DNA from: Paenochrobactrum pullorum
GTDB lineage: Bacteria > Pseudomonadota > Alphaproteobacteria > Rhizobiales > Rhizobiaceae
Length of the DNA stretch: 64,000 bases
NCBI RefSeq assembly: GCF_041929845.1
Contig: NZ_JBHEEH010000002.1
Location: 186,001 to 250,000 of the forward strand
Direction of reading: 5' to 3'
The first letter of the stretch is position 1, and every line of letters begins with the position of its first letter. The position numbers were made by a program, and so were the translations under genes. The notes under the pieces are model-generated. The model saw only the letters and a program-made list of their open reading frames with translations, searched no databases and was not told the origin of the DNA. Below are positions 1 to 7,779 of this stretch, in pieces.

Positions 1-185
1 CGGAAAGCGGACTTTATCAACGTGTTTTGGAAGAGCTGGAGCGTCCGTTGATTGCTGCCTGTTTGACTGCGACCCGCGGTAATCAAATCAAAGCGGCAGA
101 GGTGCTCGGGCTTAACCGCAATACATTGCGGAAAAAAATTCGTGATCTGGATATCGATATTTATCGTGAAAACGGAGCTGAATAA
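1..185 (+). CDS. ntrC: Nitrogen regulation response regulator NtrC, 3' end only
   Basis: The open frame enters from the left edge and stops at 183-185, giving about 60 residues. They form a Fis-type helix-turn-helix with the sequence TATRGNQIKAAEVLGLNRNT followed by LRKKIRDLDIDIY. This closely matches the C-terminal DNA-binding domain of rhizobial NtrC, the sigma-54 activator phosphorylated by NtrB under nitrogen limitation. The receiver and AAA+ domains lie outside the window. In many relatives ntrC is followed by ntrY-ntrX; here no gene on this strand follows for 2.3 kb. Assignment to another Fis-domain sigma-54 activator is possible but less likely. Confidence 0.82.
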   Translation, partial: ESGLYQRVLEELERPLIAACLTATRGNQIKAAEVLGLNRNTLRKKIRDLDIDIYRENGAE

Positions 186-353
186 TTCAAAAAGCGTTTT
201 TTCTACAAAGCGGCTCTTCTGAAGAGAATCATTCTTTTAAAATGAGTCGAACGTCATCCTTATGATTCCATCACTATTTAGAGCGCTGCTGTTTGCAACT
301 CTGCTAAGCGTTGTATAGGTACGCGCAATAAAATTACAAAAAACAAACTTATC

Positions 354-391
354 AACGCAAAGCTCCATTTTGGGGTTGCGTTTTGTTTTTT
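354..391 (+). terminator. Rho-independent terminator
   Basis: The arms AACGCAA (354-360) and TTGCGTT (376-382) flank a 15-base loop and are followed by TTGTTTTTT. It lies about 170 bases beyond ntrC, so it may end the ntrC transcript or an unannotated short RNA between 186 and 354. Confidence 0.6.
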
Positions 392-529
392 ATAATCCTA
401 TAAAAACAGTGTCATTAAGAGGTTTATGTGTAACTCCTTGTTAAATAAGGAGATTGTACATTTACCTCATTTTGCAATGCACGTATTGCATGAGTTTAAA
501 ATATCGCTTCGGCGGAATTTGAATAAAAA

Positions 530-720
530 AAAGCAAGGCTTTCGCCTTGCTATTAAATTCGCGCCCGATCTGTATCCGTTTCCGGCGGCTGCGATGACCG
601 CGCCTAGATCAATCCTCCCAAGACTTTGACCGCGTAGTAAGAGTAGTTTGTTCTACTCCCTCAGTTGTATTTAGAAATTAGCCCACATTTTCATGTTTGT
701 CACGGAAAATCTTTAGTAGT
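530..720 (-). ncRNA. Candidate small RNA read leftward
   Basis: On the minus strand the hairpin GCAAGGC-gaaa-GCCTTGC (about 538-555) is followed by eight T residues, a strong intrinsic terminator. No protein gene lies directly upstream of it: the nearest minus-strand stop codon is at 792. The sequence between contains a further stem, GAGTAG/CTACTC, and is more GC-rich than its flanks. It could be a free small RNA or the long 3' UTR of the FAD monooxygenase mRNA. The 5' end is not defined and no known RNA family was recognised. Confidence 0.35.
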
Positions 721-791
721 GTCACATTTTAGACATGATTAAACTATGATGCGGCTTATGCACAAGATATTAGCATTCGCTTAAATTGTGT

Positions 792-2000
792 TTATTCAAA
801 TAGTTGATCAGCTTTATAAGCATAGAGCCAGTCAAGATCGCTAAGCAGGCTTTCCGGGGCGCGCAATTTGAAAACCAGATTGCGCGCAAGGGCTATAGGC
901 CCGCTGGCATTATAAACAAATTTATTGAATGCGCCGCGTTTGGCGACAGCTTCTATGCGTTTCAATCGCGTGGCATTATAAGTTTTAAGCGCTAGCGGCC
1001 ACTGTTTTTGATCTGGTGATAAATGAGCCGCAAGACTGAAGGCGTCTTCAATCGCCATTGCAGCGCCTTGGGCGGCAAATGGGGTGACGGCATGGGACGC
1101 GTCACCCAGCAGTACAAAACGGTTGCTGATGACAAAATGCGGCTCTGTCATTTGGAAAAGCGGCCAGTAAGTCCATTGTATATTTTGTGCAATAATATCG
1201 CGAATGGCCGGATGCCAGTTTTGATATTCTGTGATGAGTTTTTGATGGTCGCCAACTTTGTTCCAGCTTTTATCGCTGACCTGACCGCGCGTAATGGCGA
1301 CAAAATTATAGGCACTACCTGCTTTAACCGGATAGGCGATGAAATGACGATCTGCGCCAAGCCATGCAGAGACCGCAGTTTGTTGATTGATGGCTTTTGA
1401 AAAACTTTGCGGCAGCGCTGCTTTATCAACCGATAAACGCCAGGCAATATGGCCGCTGAATTCCGGTGCTTTTAATGGTTGGCGCAGTTTAGACCAGACA
1501 CCATCACAGCCAAGCAGCAGGGTACCTTCAATTTTGGCCTCTTTGTTACCATCACGGATGCTAACGCTGATACTATTTTCATGTTCTTGAAATTGAACTG
1601 CTTCACAGCCAAGCCTGATGGTAATATCGGGATTTTCCTGACAGGCGCTTAACAAGGCTGATTGCAAATCGGCACGGTGGCACACCACATAAGGCGCACC
1701 CCATCGATGCGTGGCCGCATCCAAAGACATCGACGTTAATGTTTTAGCGCTTTTACCGTCTAAGAGCAGCAGGGCTTTTGGTGTGACCGCAGAAAGCGCC
1801 AATTTTTCCATCACGCCAAGGCGCTGAAGCAGCCTTGTCGCATTGGGTGCCAGTTGCAGACCGGCACCGACTTCGGAAAATTCCACCGCTTTATCAAAAA
1901 GACAAACGGAAAAACCTTTATGCGCAAAAGCCAGTGCTGCTGTTAGGCCGGCAACGCCGCCACCGGCAATAAGAACAGTTGGTTTTGCACTGTCTGTCAT
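792..2000 (-). CDS. FAD-dependent monooxygenase of the UbiH/salicylate hydroxylase type
   Basis: 402 residues, a normal length for single-component group A flavin hydroxylases. The N terminus has the dinucleotide-binding motif IAGGGVAGLTAALA (about residues 11-24). A conserved DG motif, LGCDGVWSKLR, follows near residue 165, and the FAD ribityl-binding motif LLGDASHAVTPFAAQG sits near residue 297. Such enzymes use NAD(P)H and O2 to hydroxylate aromatic rings. The substrate cannot be read from sequence: an aromatic acid or ubiquinone-type ring are both possible. The gene starts 18 bases after the stop of the upstream CHCC zinc-finger gene, so the two are probably co-transcribed. Confidence 0.85.
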   Translation of the reverse strand: MTDSAKPTVLIAGGGVAGLTAALAFAHKGFSVCLFDKAVEFSEVGAGLQLAPNATRLLQRLGVMEKLALSAVTPKALLLLDGKSAKTLTSMSLDAATHRWGAPYVVCHRADLQSALLSACQENPDITIRLGCEAVQFQEHENSISVSIRDGNKEAKIEGTLLLGCDGVWSKLRQPLKAPEFSGHIAWRLSVDKAALPQSFSKAINQQTAVSAWLGADRHFIAYPVKAGSAYNFVAITRGQVSDKSWNKVGDHQKLITEYQNWHPAIRDIIAQNIQWTYWPLFQMTEPHFVISNRFVLLGDASHAVTPFAAQGAAMAIEDAFSLAAHLSPDQKQWPLALKTYNATRLKRIEAVAKRGAFNKFVYNASGPIALARNLVFKLRAPESLLSDLDWLYAYKADQLFE

Positions 2001-2018
2001 TTGTATTGATATTGCTGT

Positions 2019-2273
2019 TTAAGCAACCTTTGCCGCATCGCTTACATAAGCGCAGCCAGCCGGAATGGTGGTGGTCGCATCAAGCTTGTTGTTATAGCGA
2101 TAATGGGTCGAGCAATAAGGGCAAACAGCTTCGGCATCTGCGCCCATATCGATAAAGACATGCGGATGATCAAATGGCGGATTGGCACCAACGCACATAA
2201 ATTCCTTAACACCGATTTCAATAGCACGATGGCCGTCGCTGTTTTGAAAGTGAGGGATGATATGATCTGACAT
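2019..2273 (-). CDS. CHCC-type zinc-finger protein (NDUFS6-like)
   Basis: 84 residues from the chosen ATG. The core carries one cysteine in EFMCVGA, a histidine in DHPHVF and a pair in CPYCSTHYRY, the Cys-His-Cys-Cys pattern of the zf-CHCC family. That family includes a small complex I accessory subunit and widespread alphaproteobacterial homologues. An upstream in-frame ATG at 2303 exists, but the start at 2273 has a GGAG seven bases in front of it, so 2273 is preferred. It is the first gene of a likely two-gene unit with the FAD monooxygenase. Confidence 0.78.
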   Translation of the reverse strand: MSDHIIPHFQNSDGHRAIEIGVKEFMCVGANPPFDHPHVFIDMGADAEAVCPYCSTHYRYNNKLDATTTIPAGCAYVSDAAKVA

Positions 2274-2485
2274 TGCTGGCTCCGTTGTTTTAACCACGGT
2301 CATGATAAAGTCTGTTGCTTGCCTGTAACCTGCTTGTAACCCGCCTGCAACCAGGTTGACTTGTTTTGGTAAGCGATTTTATCTCTTCTAACTATTATTT
2401 GTTATTTTTGCTATAAAACTGTCATATGAAATGTCCATAGGTTGCAAACATAACCCAAATCAGGTTGCAACGGGATGGTTAAATC

Positions 2486-4726
2486 ATGAATGATACGACA
2501 GTGATGCAAAATTCGGAGCTGGACATGGTGAATTCTGCTGAAAGCGTCGTTGCGCAGGAACCGGTCTTACTGGCACATAGCCCGGCGAGATTTGTAAACC
2601 GGGAGTTTTCCTGGTTGCAGTTCAATCATCGGGTGCTGGAAGAGGCCTCCAACAAATGCCAGCCATTACTGGAGCGGGTGCGTTTTCTCTCAATTTCGGC
2701 TGCTAATCTGGACGAGTTTTTCATGGTGCGCATTGCAGGCCTTGCGGCACAAGTGCGCGAAGGTGTGGTAACACGTACGCCCGATGGCCGCACGCCGGAA
2801 GAACAGCTTGATTTTATATTATGCGAAGTGGGTAAATTACAGCATGCCCAGCAAGTTTGTCTGGCAAGCTTGCGTCAGGAATTGCTGGCGGAAAAGATCG
2901 AGATTGTCCGCCCCAATACGATGACCAAAAAAGAGCAGAAATGGCTTGAAATCCATTTTCAGGAAACGATCTTTCCGGTTCTCACTCCATTGTCGATTGA
3001 TCCGGCGCATCCGTTTCCGTTTATCCCGAATTTGGGCTTTTCCATTGCGCTGCAATTGGTGCGCAAAAAAGACAAACACAATATGACGGCGCTTTTGCGT
3101 TTGCCGGTGGCACTAAAGCGCTTCATTCAATTGCCAACTGAGAAAAGCTACCGCTTCGTGACATTGGAAGACACTGTCAGCCTGTTCATCGGTAAGTTGT
3201 TCCCGGGTTATGAGGTGAACGAGGCAGGGACGTTCCGCATCATTCGTGACAGCGATATCGAATTGCAGGAAGAGGCGGAAGATCTGGTACGTTTGTTTGA
3301 AAGCGCGCTGAAACGTCGTCGTCATGGCGAAGTGATCCGCATTGAGTTTGATTCCGACATTTCGGAAAATTTACGCGATTTGGTTGGTCATGAACTTGGT
3401 GTTTCGCAAAAGCGCGTCAGTGTTTTGGAGGGTTTGCTGGCACTCAACACCATCTCGGAACTGATTAATGTTCCGCGCAATGACCTAAAATTTGTGACTT
3501 ATAATCCACGCTTTCCGGAGCGCATTCGAGAACACGGCGGCAATTGCATGGCCGCTATTCGTGAAAAAGATATTATCGTCCACCATCCATATGAGTCGTT
3601 TGATGTGGTGGTGCAGTTCTTGCGCCAAGCAGCACAAGACCCTGATGTTTTGGCGATCAAGCAAACGCTTTACCGTACCTCCAATGACAGCCCGATCGTC
3701 CGCGCTTTAATCGATGCGGCAGAGGCCGGAAAATCTGTTACAGCTCTTGTTGAGTTGAAAGCCCGATTTGATGAAGAGGCCAATATTCGCTGGGCGCGTG
3801 ATATGGAACGTGCGGGTGTGCAGGTGGTTTTTGGTTTTATCGATTGGAAAACACACTCCAAAATGTCGCTGGTGGTGCGTCGAGAAAATCAGAAATTGCG
3901 CACCTATGTGCATTTGGGCACCGGCAATTATCACCCTGTGACGGCTAAAGTGTATACCGATTTGTCGTTCTTTACCTCTGATCCGGTGATTGCAGGTGAT
4001 GTCGCCAATATTTTCAATTTTATCACCGGTTATACGCAGCCATCCGACGAGATGCAGATTGCGATTTCGCCGTTGACTTTGCGCGGTCGTATCCTCAAAC
4101 ATATTGAGGATGAGATTGCTCACGCCAAAGCTGGGCGTAAAGGTTCAATCTGGATGAAGATGAATGCGCTGGTTGATCCGCAAATCATCGATGCGCTTTA
4201 TCGGGCAAGTTCGGCAGATGTGCAAATCGAGCTGGTTGTGCGCGGTATTTGTTGTTTGCGTCCGGGCGTGCCCGGTTTGTCTGAGAATATCCGCGCCAAA
4301 TCTATTGTCGGTCGTTTTTTAGAACACAGCCGGATATTCTGCTTTGGTAATGGTCATGAACTGCCCTCCGATCACGCTATCGTCTATATCGGCTCGGCCG
4401 ATATGATGCCGCGTAATCTGGATCGCCGCGTTGAAACTTTGGTGCCGATTACCAATGCAACGGTGCATCAGCAGATTTTATCGCAGATCATGCTGGCCAA
4501 TATTGTCGATAATCAGCAAAGTTATCAACTTCTGGCCGATGGGACCTCACGCCGGATAGAAACGGCAGAAGGCGAGGTGGCTTTCAACGCACAGGAATAT
4601 TTCATGACGAATCCGAGCCTGTCGGGTCGTGGCAAGTCGCTCAAATCGTCTGCACCGCGCTTGATTGCGCTGCGAAAACGGGTTCAAGCTGCCCAAGCTG
4701 CCCAAGCTGAAAGAACGCAAAGCTAA
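2486..4726 (+). CDS. ppk: Polyphosphate kinase 1
   Basis: 746 residues. It makes inorganic polyphosphate reversibly from ATP. All four PPK1 regions are present: the N domain opening with FVNREFSWLQFNHRVLEEA, the helical H domain and two C-terminal phospholipase-D-like domains. The phosphohistidine candidate is His476 in YVHLGTGNYHP, and the second conserved histidine is His614 in FLEHSRIF. The C terminus has a short Ala-Gln repeat (AAQAAQA). The stop codon overlaps the ppx start by one base (TAATG), so the enzymes making and degrading polyphosphate are translationally coupled. Confidence 0.97.
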   Translation: MNDTTVMQNSELDMVNSAESVVAQEPVLLAHSPARFVNREFSWLQFNHRVLEEASNKCQPLLERVRFLSISAANLDEFFMVRIAGLAAQVREGVVTRTPDGRTPEEQLDFILCEVGKLQHAQQVCLASLRQELLAEKIEIVRPNTMTKKEQKWLEIHFQETIFPVLTPLSIDPAHPFPFIPNLGFSIALQLVRKKDKHNMTALLRLPVALKRFIQLPTEKSYRFVTLEDTVSLFIGKLFPGYEVNEAGTFRIIRDSDIELQEEAEDLVRLFESALKRRRHGEVIRIEFDSDISENLRDLVGHELGVSQKRVSVLEGLLALNTISELINVPRNDLKFVTYNPRFPERIREHGGNCMAAIREKDIIVHHPYESFDVVVQFLRQAAQDPDVLAIKQTLYRTSNDSPIVRALIDAAEAGKSVTALVELKARFDEEANIRWARDMERAGVQVVFGFIDWKTHSKMSLVVRRENQKLRTYVHLGTGNYHPVTAKVYTDLSFFTSDPVIAGDVANIFNFITGYTQPSDEMQIAISPLTLRGRILKHIEDEIAHAKAGRKGSIWMKMNALVDPQIIDALYRASSADVQIELVVRGICCLRPGVPGLSENIRAKSIVGRFLEHSRIFCFGNGHELPSDHAIVYIGSADMMPRNLDRRVETLVPITNATVHQQILSQIMLANIVDNQQSYQLLADGTSRRIETAEGEVAFNAQEYFMTNPSLSGRGKSLKSSAPRLIALRKRVQAAQAAQAERTQS

Positions 4727-6261
4727 TGTCCAACCCTCCGTCTGCTCAAGGGCGCCTTAAAGGTTTACGTCCGGTTGCTGTGATTGATATCGGATCCAAC
4801 TCCATCCGCGTTGTGGTTTATGAAGGGGTGGTGCGTTCTCCGACCGTGCTGTTCAACGAAAAAATCCTGTGCGGACTGGGCAAGGGATTGGCCAAAACCG
4901 GACGGTTGAACGACAAGTCTGTGCAGGATGCTTTGAGGGCGCTCAAGCGTTTTCGGGCTCTGGCCGAGCAGGCGGGCGCTATTTCATTGCATGCGATTGC
5001 AACGGCTGCGGCGCGAGAAGCAGAAAACGGGCCGGATTTTATCGCACAGGCCGAAGCGATCCTCGGCCGCCATATTGAAGTGCTAACCGGCAAGGAAGAA
5101 GCAACCTATTCAGCTGATGGTGTGATTTCCGGCTTTTACAACCCGCATGGCATTACCGGCGACTTTGGTGGCGGTTCACTGGAACTGGTACAAGTGAGCG
5201 GCCATGATATTGGTGACGGTATTACCTTACCGCTTGGTGGCCTGCGTTTGCAGGATATGTCGAACGATAATTTGGAAGAGGCCGCCAAAATTGCCCGTTC
5301 ACATTTGGGCAAAGCTGATTTGCTCAAAAAAGCGCAAGGCCAGATTTTCTATGCGGTTGGGGGGACATGGCGTAACCTTGCCAAGCTTTATATGACATCG
5401 AAAAAATATCCGCTCAATGTCATGCATGGTTATGAAATTCCGCTGAAAGAAGCGCAGACTTTTTTAACGCGTGTGGCTAAAGGCGATGTCGACAAAATGC
5501 GCGGCATTGAAGCCGTCTCCAAAAATCGACGTCAATTGCTGGCTTTTGGTGCGACGGTGCTTTTGGAAGTGCTGCGCCGTATGAAACCTTCAAAGATTGT
5601 CTTTTCGGCGCTGGGTGTGCGTGAAGGCTATCTTTATTCACTCTTGCCTAAAAATGAGCAGCGGCTTGACCCGCTCTTGGCTTCTGCGGAAGAGCTCGCC
5701 ATTTTGCGTTCCCGTTCGCCGCGTCATGCCCGCGAGCTTGCTGCTTGGACAACCCTTTCGCTGAACTCGCTAGGCTATGATGAAACCGAAGACGAGGGGC
5801 GTTATCGACAGGCTGCCTGTTTGTTGGCTGATATCAGTTGGCGCGCCCATCCCGATTATCGCGGCTCGCAGGCTTTAAACATTATCGCACATAGTTCTTT
5901 TGGCGGCATTGATCATGCAGGGCGCTCATTCATGGCGCTTGCCAATTATTACCGCCATGAAGGCTTGGTGGATGATGATCTGGCGCCGGAAATTTTGACA
6001 CTTGCAACACCGCGTCTGCGTGAAAGAGCCAGATTGCTTGGCGCTTTGCTGCGTGTTGTTTATCTATTGTCTGCATCCATGCCGGGCGTTATTCCACGTC
6101 TTTATTGGGTTGGGAGCGGCGATGAATATGCGCTGATGGTGCCGGCTGATCTGGCAGATCTTGTCTCGGATCGCCCGCTTGGCAGATTGCAACAATTGGC
6201 GAAAGTAACCGGCAAAAAGCTGTCATTTGAAATAGAAGTCGAGCTTGAAAAAGCTGAATAA
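4726..6261 (+). CDS. ppx: Exopolyphosphatase (Ppx/GppA family)
   Basis: 511 residues. It releases phosphate from polyphosphate chain ends. The N-terminal actin-like ATPase-fold domain shows the phosphate-1 motif VAVIDIGSNSIRVVV (about residues 18-32) and the phosphate-2 region TGDFGGGSLELVQV near residue 144. An HD-like helical C-terminal part follows. It is coupled to ppk by a one-base overlap and ends at a terminator shared with the converging rnd gene. GppA-type pppGpp hydrolysis is a possible side activity, but the ppk pairing favours polyphosphate. Confidence 0.95.
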   Translation: MSNPPSAQGRLKGLRPVAVIDIGSNSIRVVVYEGVVRSPTVLFNEKILCGLGKGLAKTGRLNDKSVQDALRALKRFRALAEQAGAISLHAIATAAAREAENGPDFIAQAEAILGRHIEVLTGKEEATYSADGVISGFYNPHGITGDFGGGSLELVQVSGHDIGDGITLPLGGLRLQDMSNDNLEEAAKIARSHLGKADLLKKAQGQIFYAVGGTWRNLAKLYMTSKKYPLNVMHGYEIPLKEAQTFLTRVAKGDVDKMRGIEAVSKNRRQLLAFGATVLLEVLRRMKPSKIVFSALGVREGYLYSLLPKNEQRLDPLLASAEELAILRSRSPRHARELAAWTTLSLNSLGYDETEDEGRYRQAACLLADISWRAHPDYRGSQALNIIAHSSFGGIDHAGRSFMALANYYRHEGLVDDDLAPEILTLATPRLRERARLLGALLRVVYLLSASMPGVIPRLYWVGSGDEYALMVPADLADLVSDRPLGRLQQLAKVTGKKLSFEIEVELEKAE

Positions 6262-6263
6262 AG

Positions 6264-6364
6264 CATAATTCCTTAAACTGATCCAAGTCTAAGGTAAAAT
6301 TATACTCTAATTTTAAAGTTTTAGAGCGACCTTTGTGTGCCAAGTCTGGCACACGGCGCTCTAA
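6264..6364. repeat. Palindromic intergenic repeat, copy A
   Basis: Two nested palindromes lie between ppx and rnd. The first pairs ATAATTCCTTA near 6266 with TAAGG..AAATTAT near 6290-6303. The second has outer arms AGAGCG (6323-6328) and CGCTCT (6357-6362) and inner arms GTGTGCCA (6335-6342) and TGGCACAC (6347-6354). The outer arm belongs to a TTAGAGCG...CGCTCTAA module shared with the copy near 9.7 kb. The architecture resembles the RIME/Bru-RS type intergenic elements of Rhizobiales, a resemblance from memory rather than a search. Confidence 0.7.
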
Positions 6365-6366
6365 TG

Positions 6367-6395
6367 AAAAAGCCGCATCAAGATGCGGCTTTTTT
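6367..6395. terminator. Bidirectional terminator between ppx and rnd
   Basis: GCCGCATC (6372-6379) pairs with GATGCGGC (6382-6389). Five A residues precede it and six T residues follow, so it can end both converging transcripts. Confidence 0.85.
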
Positions 6396-6419
6396 CATGA
6401 CCCGATTGCTTATTTTAAA

Positions 6420-7571
6420 TCAAGCTTCAACCGTGGTGATGGTGCGGTTTTCAAATTTGATGCTGAGTTTACCATTAATCAGATCAATTGCTTTTTGACC
6501 AAAAACTTCCCGACGCCAACCGCTCAATGCGGCCACATTGGCTTTTTCGCCTTCACTGGCAATCTTGTCGATGTCATCCGAATTGGCAACGATCTTGGCG
6601 GCTACACCGTGTTTTTCAGTCGTCAGTTTCAAGAGGACTTTGAGAAGATCGGCGGCAGCGGCTGAACCTTCCTGCGAATGGGTTTGCTTCGGTAATTTAG
6701 GCAGTTCCTCTTTAGGGATTGCCAGCGCTGCCTGAATTGCAATCAGCAGGCTTGCGCCTTGTGCCGAGCGTTCCCAGCCTTTTGGAATGGTGCGCAACCG
6801 ACCCAAAGCTTCCAGATCACGTGGCTGTTGCTGGGCAATTTCGCCGATCGCATCATCTTTGATAATACGGCCACGCGGTACATTGCGTTCGCGGGCTTCG
6901 CGTTCACGCCATGCTGCAACGGATTTCAAAATTGCCAGCTCTATCGGCTTGCGAACGCGATATTTAACGCGTTTCCAAGCATCGTCCGGATGGAGGTCAT
7001 AGGTTCCAACAGCGGTCAAAATCGCCATTTCTTCCTTGACCCAGTCGCTGCGGCCGTCTTTTTCGAGCTGTTCTTTGAGATACAGATAAACATCACGCAA
7101 ATGGGTGACATCGGCCAGCGCATAATCTAGCTGTTTGTCGGTCAGCGGGCGGCGGCGCCAATCGGTAAAGCGTGATGTTTTGTCAATATGGGCACCGGTA
7201 ATTTTTGACACCAATGCGTCATAAGAAATGGCATCACCAAAGCCGCAAACCATCGCCGCAACCTGTGAATCAAACACCGGTTCGGGGATGAGGTTGCCTA
7301 AATGATAAATGATTTCGATGTCCTGGCGCGCGGCATGAAAGACTTTGACGATGTCTTTATTGCCCATCAGCTTGAAGAACGAGCTAAGATCAAGGCCGGG
7401 TGCCAGCGCATCCACCAGAGCGGTCGCATCAGGCGAAGCCATCTGGATCAGGCACAATTCCGGCCAGAAGGTTGTTTCACGGATAAATTCCGTATCAACT
7501 GTGACGAAATCAGATTTCGACAGCGTTTCAATTGCCTCTTGGAGGTCTTGTGTAGTGGTGATCAGTGTCAT
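6420..7571 (-). CDS. rnd: Ribonuclease D
   Basis: 383 residues, a 3'-5' exonuclease of the DEDDy class that trims tRNA and other small RNA 3' ends. Exo I is FVTVDTEFI with Asp26 and Glu28. Exo II is FDSQVAAM near residue 101, and Exo III is LDYALADVTHL near residue 148, including the class-defining Tyr. An HRDC-like helical region follows near residues 210-290. It is a single gene facing away from aspS, with 208 bases of divergent promoter region between them. Confidence 0.95.
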   Translation of the reverse strand: MTLITTTQDLQEAIETLSKSDFVTVDTEFIRETTFWPELCLIQMASPDATALVDALAPGLDLSSFFKLMGNKDIVKVFHAARQDIEIIYHLGNLIPEPVFDSQVAAMVCGFGDAISYDALVSKITGAHIDKTSRFTDWRRRPLTDKQLDYALADVTHLRDVYLYLKEQLEKDGRSDWVKEEMAILTAVGTYDLHPDDAWKRVKYRVRKPIELAILKSVAAWREREARERNVPRGRIIKDDAIGEIAQQQPRDLEALGRLRTIPKGWERSAQGASLLIAIQAALAIPKEELPKLPKQTHSQEGSAAAADLLKVLLKLTTEKHGVAAKIVANSDDIDKIASEGEKANVAALSGWRREVFGQKAIDLINGKLSIKFENRTITTVEA

Positions 7572-7779
7572 GACATTTTCTATAAAGAAAGCGGAGTGCT
7601 TTGTCGCGCCCGTTTGAATAAAAATGGTGTATTATGCACTTTATAAGGTAAAACTGCTAAACTTCACAAGGTAAGATAAGCACTGCGCACTTGACAAAAG
7701 TGAGCCAAAATGCGCTTGTCCGACTGAATTTGCAGCCTCTTGCCTGCACAGAGTTTTTTATATTTAAAAGGCAGACATC

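Larger units (their letters stand above)
186..791. other. Gene-poor stretch with two hairpin terminators
   Basis: This 606-base interval has no convincing protein gene. It holds a plus-strand terminator near 354-391, a minus-strand terminator near 531-556, a short inverted repeat GAGTAG/CTACTC around 645-662, and at 278-285 an unpaired TTAGAGCG that resembles the end of the intergenic repeats described elsewhere. A 67-codon frame at 426-629 runs straight through the minus-strand hairpin and has no family resemblance, so it was not called. Confidence 0.6.

Noticed and set aside
426..629. 67-codon open frame on the plus strand
   Set aside because: It reads through the strong minus-strand terminator hairpin, has no ribosome site and shows no family features.
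4680..4710. Short GCCCAAGCT repeat at the end of ppk
   Set aside because: A tandem repeat of a few codons (Ala-Gln) in a variable C-terminal tail; not considered a functional repeat.
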